64,000 bases of DNA from Branchiostoma lanceolatum (lineage: Eukaryota > Chordata > Leptocardii > Amphioxiformes > Branchiostomatidae), in assembly GCF_035083965.1 (NCBI RefSeq), contig NC_089726.1, forward strand, positions 7,817,501 through 7,881,500, written 5' to 3'. The notes beneath the pieces are model-generated. The model did no database searches and was not told where the DNA came from. It was given only the letters and a program-made list of their open reading frames with translations. A program made the position numbers and the translations under genes. Numbering within the stretch: the first letter of the stretch is position 1; every line of letters begins with the position of its first letter. Shown piece by piece: positions 23,690 through 36,609 of the stretch.

Positions 23690-25860
23690 ATATGTCTCAA
23701 CTATAGACTGTTAAGTACATAAGAATCAATATACATGTACTGGTGTAGATAAGTCACTTAGATAAGCTGCTAGTTCAAAGTCAACAGATACTAGTACCCT
23801 GAGGGATAATTGCAGTATATGTCATAAGGAAGTTAAGAAGCCTTGGTTGATTAGATGTTTCTGCTACCGCTAACTGCAGGGGGGGCCATTACAGCCTCGG
23901 ACAGAGGAGTTTGCATTATACAGACTACCTGTACTTAGATACACCTAATTGGAAAACCACAGATGATAATCTTGAAAATGATTTGATAGATGATTAGTCA
24001 AGAGTAAAAGTTATAGAAACATAGTATTACATGCATCTGGGCTTTCACAATATAGTACATGTATATTGGCATATGCACAGTTTTATTAATGATAATGGAC
24101 AGTCTGACACAGTTACCCAGTTAGCTGGCTGTCTGAATGCCTGAGTTGGTATAACGTCTTAATTATAACCTTTGTCTTTAAATCAATGTCATTTTGTGAC
24201 CCAGTTTTGCATCTATAAACATCAAAGACAGACATAAATTTTGTACTGCCCATATCTCAAGTTAAAGTGTGACAGCACAATTTTTACGTGCATGAAAAAA
24301 TCTGGAAATGTATAGGTCCTGTTATTTGGAGGTCACAATACACTTTGCATGCAACAAGGAAAAGCTGTCAGGGAGGAAATTATTTTGGCCGTCATTCCCT
24401 TGCAGTCTATACAGTTCATAAGTGTCTTTCTTCATTTCTGCATTCTTATGTACTCAATACAGCAAATACACAAAAATGCGAGATACTGTGAATACTTAAC
24501 CGTGGAAGCAGTGGAAGATGAAATGAATTCTATTGGTCAATTTCAGAGTTTTTGACACTATAACAGTAACATGCACTGATGTAAAGCTCTTGATCTTCTT
24601 GCCTTAGCTTAAAGATTTTTGGCTTATGATCTACATGTAAAGTATAACGGGGGTTGCCCTACCTTAGGACGCGCCCTAACTTAGGACGGATTTTTTAGTG
24701 ATCTTGTTATGCATAAGTACGCCGTGTTTGTGTCCACTGACTATGCTCATAAGGAAGGTAAATAAACCAAGTCCATGCACATAATTTTTATTTGCATTCA
24801 AAACATATGTGTACATATTCATTCCTTGTTTTGTCAAGAATGGTATTTTGACAATAATGATGGCAACGCTGAGTAGAGGGTCACTGCGTAGCTAGACGGC
24901 CCGACACCTAAATATACGACCTGTGCCAAGCAGATATACAACTATCATACACATAAGAAATATAACTTCATAAAACACAAAAAAATTGGGTCTTTAAGTG
25001 TTTGCTGAGAAGAAAACCGACCAAAGAAAACAACGTAAACATCGCTGCCGTCTGGCAACGTTGTTTTCCCGCCATTTTTTGGGGTCGCGATGGTGGCGGA
25101 CGGCCATTCAACGCACAGCTTTGTAACGCTCTAGCATGTGATTGGTACCGTCTATGAAAAGGAAACTGAATACAGATATGGCGAAGATATTTCCCAATAA
25201 GTAGACGGAGTATTGTTGATGTAAGCGGTGTTGTTTTTTCGTAATGATTTTGTAAGTCGGGTCGCATGCAAGACGTACGTCGGGCCGCGCGCAAAGTGCG
25301 TAGTAGCCTATTTCCCGCCAAAACATGAGCTGGGATGCGCTAGATATAGCCCTTCTCACATGACGTTAGAAGTGCACACAGTCAAAATTTTCCGGTCAAA
25401 AGAAAGCTAGAATATAGCAGACTTCAAGCCTTATTTACATTTCCCTAACTTCATCACCAACTTCCGAAGAGAGCAAAATTACCAAAGCGTACTAAGTTAG
25501 GCACACTATCTGGCGTAGCACTAAATCAGAAGGTACATTCGTGAAAACGTCTCACAGCGTTTGCCGCTTGTAACTCGGAGCGTGAAGGGCCCATGAACAA
25601 TATGAATACATTTCTTGTCCATGTATGTTCTTTAGATGAATATGTTCAAAATTCATTCATTAAAACATGACCATTCTTTGACAACCAGCAATGGAGCGCC
25701 GTGAGTTCGAGCGCGTAAAAAAACGTCCTATGTTTGGGCGACTCCCATTAACTATAAAAGGCAGAAAGTTCTATTCCCTCAGGTACCAAAACTGTTTGAT
25801 CTCTGGGGAGTTTGATTTGGCTTCATTTGTTCCAGTTCACCCAGTAACAAGTGGGTACCA
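23690..25860. other. Non-coding stretch; CpG-rich patch at 25.0-25.6 kb
   Basis: A repeat-like edge CCTACCTTAGGACGCGCCCTAA lies at 24,657 and a related TACTAAGTTAGGCACAC at 25,490, which may bound an element of about 850 bp. The CG-rich patch 25,020-25,330 carries an open frame on the - strand (24,968-25,321) with no recognised domain. Neither a gene nor a promoter can be demonstrated. Confidence 0.35.
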
Positions 25861-25879
25861 GATGTCCCATTAGGAGGTT

Positions 25880-26770
25880 AATCAGTGGTTCAGCACCCCA
25901 GCCAGAGGTGAGCCTCAGACAGGTGCTGCTAGAATAACAGGGATTTAATCTGGCCCAATGGGCCTGGCTGGGTCACACCTTTGGCCTAAGAAAAATGAGA
26001 TGATTTTATCCTTTAAGATGATCTATAGGGCGAACATTTGCCTCCTCTCAGGTGATACTGAAGATGGATTTACTCTTAGTAAGTCTTACCCATCGGGCCT
26101 GGTAGGGTTGCATCTTTGGCCTAAGGAAAGATGATATTATCTACATGACTAGTGTGAAACTATATTCGAACAGTTGTCTTCTGCAGGTGGTGCTAGGATA
26201 ACAGGGATTTAATCTGGCCCATTGGGCCTGGCAGTTTTTTACCTTTGGCCTAAGAAATTATATTATTTATTGTTTAATATGATCTATTACTATATTTGAG
26301 TGAGCATATCTTCTTGCAGAAAAGGGCTCTAGCCTTGCTCATTGGCCCTGGCACAGTCATATCTCTGGCCTTAGAAAAATAGGATGATTTCATCCTTTCA
26401 CATGATCTATAGCGTGAACAATTGCCTTCTGTCAGGTTGTACTGAAGAGAGATTTACTCTCAGTAAGTCTTACCCAATGGGCCTGGCTGGGACATATCTT
26501 TGACCTTTGAAAAATAAGACGATTTTATCCTTTAACATGATGAATGACTTCAAAAATATCTCCTGCCAGGTCTAGCAGGAGAGGGATTCACTTAGCCCCA
26601 TTGGGTATGGCAGGGTCATATATTTGGTCTGAGAAAAATAAGATGATTTTATCCTAATCTACATGAATATTGGTGATCACTTTTCTCCTGGCATGCCGTG
26701 AAGTAGAGGGATTTACAAATGCCCAATGGACCAAGCAGGGCTATATCTTTGGTCTTAGAATTGGCTTAGA
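25880..26770. repeat. Seven-copy tandem array, ~127 bp period
   Basis: The block GGGCCTGGC...ATCTTTGGCCTAAGAAA recurs near 25,962, 26,093, 26,220, 26,341, 26,477, 26,603 and 26,726, with spacings of 121-136 bases. Each unit also carries GATGATTTTATCCTTTA and a TTGCCTTCTGTCAGGT-like segment. Units are diverged by roughly a fifth to a third. No reading frame spans the units. Confidence 0.75.
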
Positions 26771-26779
26771 TGCTGTAAA

Positions 26780-27915
26780 CGTTTAACTTCTATACAGGTG
26801 AAAACTTCTCTTCTGTCTTAGAAATTTGTAGCAATTGTCGAGTACAAGGATTTTCACACAAAAAGGAAAGAGAAGTGTCATGAATAATGTCCATTCCCTT
26901 TAGATGGCCATAATGCAAAGATTATCAAACAATTTGTTGCTTTTTTTTTCACTGAAATTTTTGCCCTAGTTTGTGAAAACCAGTCTTGACATCTCACCAG
27001 TTTTAAATCATGATGATACATTTGTCTCATCCAGGTAACATCATCCCCCTGTAGACGGAAGGTCTCCTTGGGTAATCCTAGGCAGATCCAATGATTTGTC
27101 ACTGGCAAGCTATAAGATCCCCTATGAATAAAGAATGATGATAAACTACCTTTCTTTAGCCTTGCCCTTGCTATACCTTAGACCTGATTAGAATTTATTT
27201 TGACACAATTAGCCAGTAATTGATTGATGTTTAATAACAGTTTTAGATGGGGTTAGAGCAATTAAAGGAAATGGCATCAATTGGGGACAAGAGTTGAAGA
27301 TGGATTGTAAATTGCTAATGATATGAAAACAGCACACTGAGCTAAGAATTTAAAAGAGCCTTCTGTGGAACTGTGTACTACATGACAGTGTAGAAAGTGG
27401 CCTGCTCAGCTTAGTCATGGTGCTAGGCATAAGCTGTGAGATTTGTCAGCCAAACATTCATCCAGAAATTCCGACACTTTCTTGAAAGTCAAAGAACCAA
27501 GCAATTGTGTTTGTTTAGCCCAATGGAAGGAGGCAATTTGCATAAATGAATAGCAGGAGGAAAGCCATCAATTGCAGATGAAATTGCAGAAAATATGCAC
27601 CAATTTGCAGATCTAGATATTTCATGTGAAAAATTGTATAGCCTCAGATGCAAACTTACTGCGATCGTGTGACTAGTTTCTGCTATAAATGGAGTGCCAT
27701 GAAGACAGTCTAAAGACAATCATTTCTTACAGGCTGGGGTGTGTTTGCCTGCCTGCATTTTTAGGTCAATGATATGTGAATGCCTTCCATATATCTTAAC
27801 TTGCCCCAGGAGAGTGGCTATCATTCCAAGAAAAGTCTCTTTGTGTGAGATGAAAGATTGATGGCCTCTTATATCGACCCACAGTAAAAACCCTGAGTGG
27901 AGACTCACAGAGCAA
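26780..27915. other. Non-coding stretch, nothing recognised
   Basis: Short frames only. It probably lies in the intron or 5' flank of the PRRT3/4-like gene. Confidence 0.4.
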
Positions 27916-27922
27916 CCAGTTA

Positions 27923-28146
27923 CTGTAAATGCATTTAAGTTTGCGTTGATTTAACTTTGCGGTAGGGAGAAAATGGAGTATTCACGATGGTTTTAAGTTC
28001 ACAGTTGAAACAATACATGGGGTAGGCGGGCAGAAGACAGAGCAAGATCTTCACAGTGGTTTTAACTTAAGTTTGTGGTGCTCGGTGAAGAGGTCATCGC
28101 AAAAACTGCAAACATAAGACCACCGTGAACTTAAATGCATTTACAG
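27923..28146. mobile_element. Miniature element, CTGTAAATGCATTTAAGTT ends, TA flanks
   Basis: Ends CTGTAAATGCATTTAAGTT and its exact complement, flanked by TA on both sides. The 224 bp interior is itself roughly symmetric (GGTTTTAAGTTCACAG and TTCACAGTGGTTTTAAC). Half copies occur at 21,440-21,540 and 52,450-52,560. Confidence 0.75.
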
Positions 28147-28149
28147 TAT

Positions 28150-29780
28150 CTTCCAGAAGACAGCTGATTTAATAGACTGCTGACTTGCTGTTGCCTTATG
28201 ATTGAATTTTGTGGTAACATTCCTAAGTACTATTGAGCAAAGATGAAATGTCGTTCAGCTTTTTGTATAAAGTAAAAACTGCCCTTGAAGACCACTGGGG
28301 ACAGATGAAAACTGGTCTATATGTACGAAATCACTATAGACAGGATTCTTAATGCTTTTGTCAATGGGAAAAATTATCTATTCTAAGGGTCACTTGTTCA
28401 GGTTTGACTGTATTTGAAAGTATTACATGTATTTTATGTACAACACACGTATTTTACTAAATGCACTTTCACTCTGCATTTTTCAGTAAAAGACAATTAA
28501 GACAAACTAATCAAATTGACGTGACTGTCCTAACCAGTAAAGGCACTCCTGTGAATTAGTTATGTCATGTCGATAGGAGGGAGGTTTGCCGTTGGGAGTG
28601 TTTGCTTTTTCCAATTTTCACCGGCCATTTGGTTTACGGGAATAAGTGACCATTTGTCAGCCTCATGTTATAGCCCTTTTGTGTCTCTATGAGTCCCCAA
28701 GGCCATCTTATATAGGTAGGATCTAATAACACAGTGAGTGGTGAAGCAGAGCAATGTCACCACTCACTGGTCTAAATATTAGAAATTTCCCTCCATGATA
28801 TTATGATATGTGCATTTGTAGCTGTTCCAAGCCCAAGTTGAATATACAGTGTACATTGCATTATCAAAATCTCTTATTGATGTTCCTTCTTTAATGAATG
28901 AATGAATGAAGACCTTTATTGTCACACATACCCACTGGGTTCAGTACAGGTCACAACAGAAAACGTCACAGTTTGCAAATACATATATACAAATTACAAT
29001 GATAAGCTAGCACTAGTCTAATAATTACATGAATTTGGCCTCTTCTGGCTTGTTAGTAGTGGTGTAAATATACTTATATAGGTACAGATGTGCTTAATAA
29101 TCAAGGGTTTGTATAAAGCCATTAGAAATGTATTTAGACAACAAGTTTATTTTTGGCAGACTATTACTGTACAGCTTATATTTGAACATTTTATACAAAT
29201 CAGTTTTGTCAGATCAATCTTGTCATTGCAGGAGAGGGCTTCTAACAAAATCATGTATATGATGAGTCAACAAGTACTATATATCATATTTATCAAATAG
29301 CTTTTTTAGAAATCACTCTCTATTTCCACAGTGTGAGAAATACCATGATCCCAGATATGCATATGTGATGCACATTAAGTATTCATGTTCTGGAGAGAAG
29401 TAAAAGTTTAAGTACTTTGCAGGAACAGATGCTTTCCAGATGCCATCATTCCCATCCAACATACCCATGGTGCCAATAGGGATGGATCAGAAAGGATGGG
29501 GAGATGGGGAATGAATGTGTAAAAATGTACCAAAGGTTTTGGTAGCATTCTGCACTGTTGTCTTTTGGAACCCATTTCTCTTATTCCCTCTCCCAGTGCA
29601 GCTGCCTTGGCTGATCTGCATAATGTGTTGTTGCTTTTTGAATCAATCAAGATCAGATCAAATTGTTGCTGCCCTAATTTTCTAACCCCCATCCCAACAA
29701 TGTCTCCTGATCTGTCCCTTAGTTTCATTTCTTTCCATTAGGGTAATATTGTTTCCACTGTGTTTAACTCTGTCTTTTCT
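28150..29780. other. Non-coding stretch with a retroelement-like tail
   Basis: At 28,893-29,020 GAATGAATGAATGAAGACC is followed by TTTATTGTCACA and TACAGGTCACAACAGAAAA, which has the look of a non-LTR retrotransposon 3' end on the - strand. The rest shows nothing recognisable. It ends at the acceptor of the exon at 29,793. Confidence 0.35.
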
Positions 29781-29792
29781 TCCCATCTGCAG

Positions 29793-29886
29793 GGCTTTCT
29801 GGATCCTCTCAAGCTGCCGTCCCAATAAAAGACTGAGATCGCAATGTCCAGATGACAAGAACACCCTGTAGGAGAGAACCATTCCA
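29793..29886 (+). promoter_or_regulatory. 5' UTR portion of the first coding exon
   Basis: A pyrimidine-rich tract (TCTGTCTTTTCTTCCCATCTGCAG) precedes 29,793, a strong acceptor, so at least one non-coding exon lies further left. The leader contains a tiny upstream frame at 29,843 (ATGTCCAGATGA) that ends before the main start. Confidence 0.55.
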
Positions 29887-32800
29887 ATGCACATCATGTA
29901 CGGAAAACCTACAACCCGATCCGTGCGCCTAGCCCTCGTGATACTTTGCCACATTGTCATCTGTGAGGCTAACAGAGAATTCGTGCCCACTGTGAGACTA
30001 CAGACTGCTTCGAAAGGTACGGATGCCAGCCAAAGGGTGGAGACGACGACTGGTGTCCCGCCAGTAGATTCTGCTCTTCAGCCATCAAACACACTCAGCG
30101 GAGGCTTAACCACACCGATTTCGTCCACTGCAATTAGCAGTGGCGAGACCAAGTCAGCAATCCCTACATCGATATCACCCATTACAGACGGTGCCCAGGC
30201 TTCTAGGGATGTGTCTTTGTCTTCGCGGCTGTCTACTGACAGTGGGCAACCCGCCAGACAGGATAGTCTGTCCAACGTAGGCAACCCTGTGACATTAATG
30301 CCCACCAACGTGCAGCCGTCGTCCATGGTTACGCGGGTTCAGCCCATCCAGCCTGTCCCGAGCCGACCCACGCCAACCCCCACGAAGACGCCGCAGTTGG
30401 AGCCGAGCAGTGTGGACGTTCAGGGTCAACCCAAGCCAAGCCGGATCGATGGAGCTCAGGGGCAATTAAGCACTACAAATTGGTCTCTACAACCGAGTCC
30501 TGCCACAGTGGTGCCTATTTCACGGTTGCAGCCTCAGCCAACTCCTGCTGTCATACCTCTTGAGTTGAGCAATGGGCCTGCTGTCATACCTACCCCAGCT
30601 GTTGATGTTCAGTTAGGGGTGAGTAGCAGAAGTATTATAGAACAGGCAGGCCCTTCGTTAATGTTGCAGCCGGACACGACCACTCAAACAGCTCAGCTAA
30701 ATGATCCACCGTCAACTGTTTCTCCTGTGAATAGTGCAAGCAGCAGTGTGGTTATTTCTCCACCCAGAGCTGTAACGGACGAACCACCATCACAGAACGA
30801 CAGATCAGTGACAACCGTGGATCCGATAGTTACAACACCTGTGTTGAGCCCTCCTGTGAGCAAACAGATGGGGAACGGAGGAAACAGTGGTCCGTACAGG
30901 CCCAGCACTTCTGCTGGGAATCCCACACAGACAGCACCTTCACCGACTCCAGAACCTGAGCCGGAACCTGAGCCTGAACCCAGTGCAAAACCAACCATCA
31001 ATTCACCAAGTGAAACATCCACGACACAGCAGCCTACAACTCCGCAGAGGGGACAGTCCCAGACTCCGGAATCCGAACCGTCTCCAACACCAGAAAGTGT
31101 CCCGTCCACTACACCGAAGGCAGAGCCATCTCCAACTCCAGAAGTGAATCCACCTCCCATCCCAAACACTGGTCCTCAAATCCCAGAGACTGAACCATCT
31201 CCCACTCCTGAACAAAACCCACCTCAAATTCCAAACAGGGAACCATCACCCACCCCAGAAACCAACCCACCTCAAATCCCAAACTCAGCACCATCCCCCA
31301 CTCCTGAGGGATACCCTCCCCCAACTCCAGAGACTGAGCCATCTCCTACTGCAGAGAGGGCCCCGCCCGAGAGGCCGGGGTGGAGTCCTGATCCTAACCT
31401 TGAGTGGACGCCAAAAGCCGAGCCAGAAGGAGAACCCACGAGCGAGCCGTACGACCCTTACGGAATGGGCTGGGAACATATACCGTGGGCTGAACCTGAA
31501 CCCAAGTGGGACGAGGCCAAAGAGACCTGGCGGTTCTGGTGGTTTGTCCACATCTACACCTTCGGAGGGCTCTTCGCTCTACTTGCTCTGTACTCCCTCA
31601 TCAGCATGGTCAGGCTTACAAGGAAGCATCTGCTGAGCATGGGGTACTTCCTAGCACTGAACTTCCTCATGCTGCTGATGGGTGCGTCGCGGGCAGTCTA
31701 CTTGTTCGTGGACGCGTACAACTCCCTGAAATTGCTGCATCCGGCATTGTCCTACTTTCTCTTCAGCGTCGGGTTTCCGTGCATGACCTCTGCGTTCTGC
31801 CTGCTGTATTTAGCCCTACTACAGACCACGAAAATGCAGGCGATGTCGCCCAAAGTCTACCAGACCTGCGTAATGGTTGCCATCATCGTTCTACACTTCG
31901 GACTGTCCGTTGCCACGGATCTCATCATCGGATTCCTAGGGACGGCAAAGATCCTGATGCTGGTGTGCCAGGGCGTGTTTGCCATATGGGGGATCATCCT
32001 GGCGTTCTCCTACTTCTTCATATTCAGGAGACTGTACCGCAGTGCCAGGCACAGGATGAAGGAACTGCAGCGGATGAGCCTCAGCAAGTCCAAACTGCCG
32101 GGCATAAATCCCATCAAGAAGAAGCTGAAAACCCGCCTTGGTACTGCTGTGAAAGTGACCCTTGTGACTGCGATATTGGGGCTGCTGTGCTCCCTACTGC
32201 AGGTGTACGCTATGGTGGAGGTGTTCGGGATATTCTACAAGCAGCCTGAGCCATGGCCTTGGTGGGGCTTCCAGACGGCTTTCCGACTGTGCGAGTTCCT
32301 CATGTGCGCCACCATGAGTTACGTGGCGACGCAGCCGTTCCGGTTCCACAAGGACGGGCGACCTCGGGACCCCTGCTGCGGCAGTTGCTGCTACTGCTGT
32401 TACAGGTACGAAGTCACACCCACGAGCCAACATTAGCTCCTGTACTCAAACAACAGGAGCTAAATGACACATCAACATCAACTTTGTCTTGACTTTGTCT
32501 TATTTTTGTTTCCTAATGGACCTTCTAAAATTGTCTTCACTTTACTTGCATATCAATTCATAGTTCGTGGTTAAAAACCTGCCGATCTACAAATCTTACT
32601 CAGTGTCACAGACGAAATGTAGTGGATGCTACCTAAAACGTCTGGCCATTTCCAAATTCTATCCATTTGCTGTTACAGGTGTTGCCACCGGGGGGAGAAG
32701 ATCGAGCTGGACCTGCCTGACGGAAACGCCCACCACTACAGCGAGTTCTCGTGCATGACACACAGCGACGGCAACCTGGGCAACATCCACAACCCCCAGG

Positions 32801-34341
32801 GGACCAAAGACATCGCCGAGATGATTCCCATGATCACCATGGCTCCGAGTGACGTGCAAGGCTCCGTCTCTCAGGCAAGCTCAAGTTCATGTTTGTGCTG
32901 TGTACAGCGTTAGGCAGCAGGGAGAAGGTTAAACATGTTGAATTGTTGTAGAACCTTTATTAGTAATGAGGTTGGGGAATCCAGTAGCATGCTAGGAGAT
33001 AAGAGTCTTCAAGATTTAAAATTATAAGATAGACAAAAGTACTGAAAGCCATCGTAATTTGATGTAAGATGTATGAAGTTGTCAAATGTATTAGATTCAA
33101 CTACAAATCAATAGATCCTTTCCCTCTGACGCTAAATGTTATTAGGGTAAAGTGACGACTTATGATTACATTTGTAAGTGTCGAAACCTTTGTCTTAACC
33201 ATAAGAACTCATTTTCTTACAACAGCAATCTGACAATTTAATTTCATAGGCAAGCATCATTGTCGAGGACAACCCCACCACGGACGATGAGATTCTGGAG
33301 AACATCGAGGTGCAGACTCTCACAACGACCTATGACAACTTCGCCAGCAGCGAGCAGGACACCAGGGACGAGGACGAGTATGATGTCGACATCGAACCAC
33401 AGACTCGGTCAGAGGCAGAGGGGACATCCAACACCACCAGCCCCCAGCACTACGGCACTGACATCGACAGCCCAAGGCATTACGTGGACATGGAGACGTC
33501 GGAGGAATACCTTGATGCCGACAGCTCTCGCCAGGCGTCCACCTTCGACAGTCCGGCTCACTACGCCGACGTGGACAGTCCTCAGCACGTGGTGGACATG
33601 GAAGTTTTCCAACGTGACTCGGATGACACACCCAGTGAGTCCAATAGTATTTCACCCAGTAATTCACTCATTGATACTCCTCTGCTTGATGGCAACTTAG
33701 ACTTCGAGCCACCATCTCCGTTAAACTTCAGAAGGAGCATAGACAATGTCTTCACGAACATGTACACGCCGTCGAAGAGCCGTAGTACGTTTAGCTTAGG
33801 GATCACCTTGCGGGACTTCTCTCAAGGGTCGGGTAAAAGTGACTCTGACGGTGAAACGTCCCTGTTGACACTTAGCACTACTGATAACAAGTACGGTGAT
33901 AGCACGGGACCCTCCTCCGAAACCCAGTCTCCCTCCAAGAGCAGATCCATGACCGAGCTTGGAGCCGTCGGAGGAAATCCCAAGTACAAGAAGAATCCGG
34001 GAGGCGCGAAGACCAAGCCGAAAATCCTGACATCTTTGCCCAAGTTCTCCAGGTCAAGCCTTTCTCTTGGATCCAACCCTTCTAAGCAGGGATATTCACA
34101 GTTAGATGGAGAGGACTCTCAGAGCGGGGAAAGCAGCAGGCAAGACACCCTGCGCAGGAGCTTCAGCGATCCTCAGAGGAGAGAAAGAGATGAGATGGCC
34201 AGGGGAGAGGGAGAGGGTCAGGAAAGCCTGGCCCTCAGCGGGGAGCCCCTGTCTTCCCCTGTAAGCGTTCAGGCCGAACTAGGACATGTGTGTGACGCCA
34301 TTAACGGGTTTGCAGTAGAAAAGGATGTTGTAGACTTGTGA
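29887..34341 (+). CDS. PRRT3/PRRT4-like proline-rich seven-helix membrane protein
   Basis: Three coding exons: 29,887-32,405, 32,679-32,874 and 33,250-34,341, phases 2 and 0, giving about 1268 residues. A signal-like hydrophobic stretch (residues about 14-28) is followed by a long Ser/Thr/Pro-rich ectodomain to about 545, with PEPEPEPEPEP at about 355 and PSPTPE..PPQIPN repeats at about 395-490. Seven hydrophobic helices follow at roughly 550-575, 583-605, 620-645, 658-682, 688-712, 755-778 and 793-817, matching the conserved domain of vertebrate PRRT3 and PRRT4 (FWWFVHIYTFGGLFALL, LSMGYFLALN, SYFLFSVGFPC). A cysteine cluster (CCGSCCYCCYRCC, about 829-841) could be palmitoylated. The tail is Ser/Asp-rich and probably cytoplasmic. 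The family's function is poorly known. The ectodomain is likely O-glycosylated. Intron 2 is GC-AG. Vertebrate proteins are about 900-980 residues, so this one is longer, mainly in ectodomain and tail. Confidence 0.9.
32875..33249 (+). other. GC-AG intron of the PRRT3/4-like gene
   Basis: The donor is CAG followed by GCAAGC at 32,875 and the acceptor is TTTCATAG at 33,249. A GC donor with a strong CAG/AAG context is the known minor variant handled by the U2 spliceosome. No GT in the neighbourhood keeps the downstream frame. The next exon also begins GCAAGC. Confidence 0.8.
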
Positions 34342-36236
34342 AGCTCTACTCTAATGTTGCCCCATTGTGCCAATAACCATCACCAATTCATGCACATTTG
34401 CAAGCAAAAACAAAGACTGTTTTTAACTATCTGTAAGCCCCAGTGCTGTCAATTGTAGTGCAATTACAATTCTATAAAAATCTCAGGCTCAAGTCTTAAA
34501 GGTGTAGCACAAGGCAGTGGAAAGATTGAGGGAGTGCATTTTAAATTTTGTTGACCACCTTTAACGAAGCAGATGTGTATTGTCAGTGTTATGAAAGGTT
34601 CAAGTAAGAACTTTGTGATTTTATTGCTTTTAAGACGAGTACATGTGTGAAGAACATGTGTCACTTCTGACTGTAATTCGACAACTTTGAAAAAACTATT
34701 CAAAGCCACAAGCGGTAGGAATACATGTTACTACATGTAATGAAATTATGTACACTGCTGTTTAGGTATGTAAAGTGAAACAACCCTGAGTTGTTGTGAG
34801 GTTGCATAGTCATTTAGATTATAAGGTAACAGTATTTCGAAAGACGATATGCCACAGTGTTCGGGAAAGGAAGAATCGTGTTTTATAACTTTGATATTTA
34901 TAATTCTTTGGTCCAATTCACAGTACCAGGTTCTAGTCCTTTTTAGACTGACTGACATATTTAATTCTTTGGTGGAGATAGTTACAGCTGAAAGGTACTT
35001 AGTATTTGTCTGTAAATATTATAATAGTTGAAGCCTTGTCATGGAATCATAGGAAGTGAGCCATTGTGTACAGTTCGATATCATGGTTGCCAAGGGGATG
35101 ACTTGGGAAAGTGTATAAAAGTTGATGACATAGGAAACAGGTAGATATGTTCTCTGTACAGATTTTTTCCATGCTTTGTATGATAGTTAGATCTGTAATG
35201 GCATATATGAGTTAAGGTAATAGCCAAGTGTATTTGGTTGACAAAGAAAGGGTGGTACTGTCAGTATAAGATACATACGACATAGAATCTGATATGTTCC
35301 AGGCTTTTAGCTATATAATAACTCAGGCTTCCAAGCCTTTTCTTAGCTTGTTAAAAGCCACTATTGTTGCAATCAATTACTTCCAGAAAAACATGTTTTT
35401 GTGTAGTATTATTAAATATGATGGGAACAAATAATGACTAGTTTCTAGATCACTGTATAGTGAAACTTAACTAGTACTAGTGAATATTTTGTTAAAAGAA
35501 TATTATGAGCTTTTTATCTAAACTTCAAATAGGCTTGTACTGTGTGTTATTGAGAACGAGGTGTTATGTGTCATAGCGTACAGCTAGTTCTAGCAATTTT
35601 TCAATTCATGTTGATAACGTATCTTTCCGGTAACAGAGATTTTAAGAATGACAAACATAGGAATTCTTCAGATTGGTGCTTTAGGTAGAGCCTTTTCATC
35701 ATAGATTTCTACAAAGTTCAAACCTCAATAAGTACAGTAGGTCATAACAAGAAGCCTCTCTGTAATGTTTGTTCAAAGTAGGAGTATTATTTTGTATGTC
35801 GAGACATAAAATCATCCATTGAATCTGAACCTGAAATGTACTTTCCATTCTTCACATAATCGGGACATTTGTTTATGGAGCACATTTGTTGTGGCATTAT
35901 TAACTGTTGTGTTGGTATATTGATACATTTGAACACAAGGTGTGCTAATGATGTCAGGTAAGAATGAGGAAAATGTAGCACAGGTATATTGAAGCGTGTT
36001 CCCATAACATAGTAGAAGAAGAGCCTATAGCCATGTCAAAATGCTGGTAAGTTTAGAAGTAAGTGAAGGGATGTAATACTGTGGTGTAGAAAATGTATGC
36101 ATGTATGCTCTTAACAGTGGACTAAGTGATTGTGAGAACTTGAATTGTCTTCAAGAACACAATGGAGAAAAGAATCAAGGTAGTTTGATGTTTTAAAGCA
36201 ACCTTCTCACTGCTGATGAAGCCTTTTATCACCATA
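34342..36236. other. Probable 3' UTR and downstream non-coding DNA
   Basis: AT-rich, no gene recognised. ATTAAA near 35,410 is one possible poly(A) signal but is not distinctive. Confidence 0.4.
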
Positions 36237-36600
36237 TTTGTGTTGGTTACAGGCTTAAGCAACAGGGAGAAGGTTAAACATGTTGAATTGTTGTAGAACA
36301 GTTACCCATTATGAGATTGGGACATCTAGTAGTAGTAGCATACTATGAGATAGAGTCTTCAGGATCCAAAATGATAGACAAAAGTACTGAAAGCGGTCAT
36401 AATTTGATATGTTGTAACTTCTATATGTAAGATGTATGAAGTTGTCAAAAATTAAGTGAAGTTCAACTACGAATCAATTAGGGTAAAATGCCTACTTATG
36501 AATGCTGGCTTTATATATGTAAGTGTCCCCAAACGTTTGTCTTGACCATTGGAATTTATTTTCTTACTACAACAACAATCTTGCAACTTATTTTCATACA
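36237..36600 (+). repeat. Diverged duplicate of PRRT3/4-like intron 2
   Basis: Collinear with 32,893-33,240: both contain CAACAGGGAGAAGG or CAGCAGGGAGAAGG, TTAAACATGTTGAATTGTTG, GATAGACAAAAGTACTGAAA and TAAGATGTATGAAGTTGTCA in order. The flanking exons are not present here, so the copy carries no part of the protein. Confidence 0.8.
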
Positions 36601-36609
36601 ACAGTCTTA

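Noticed and set aside
24968-25359. 117-residue frame on the - strand in the CpG-rich patch
   Set aside because: No domain or splice partner; long frames are expected by chance in CG-rich DNA with few stops.
30693-31342. Long antisense frames opposite the proline-rich ectodomain
   Set aside because: They are shadows of the biased Pro/Ser/Thr coding sequence on the + strand.
31506-32249. 247-residue frame on the + strand within the PRRT3/4-like gene
   Set aside because: Frame-shifted shadow of the seven-helix region, which is clearly conserved in the other frame.
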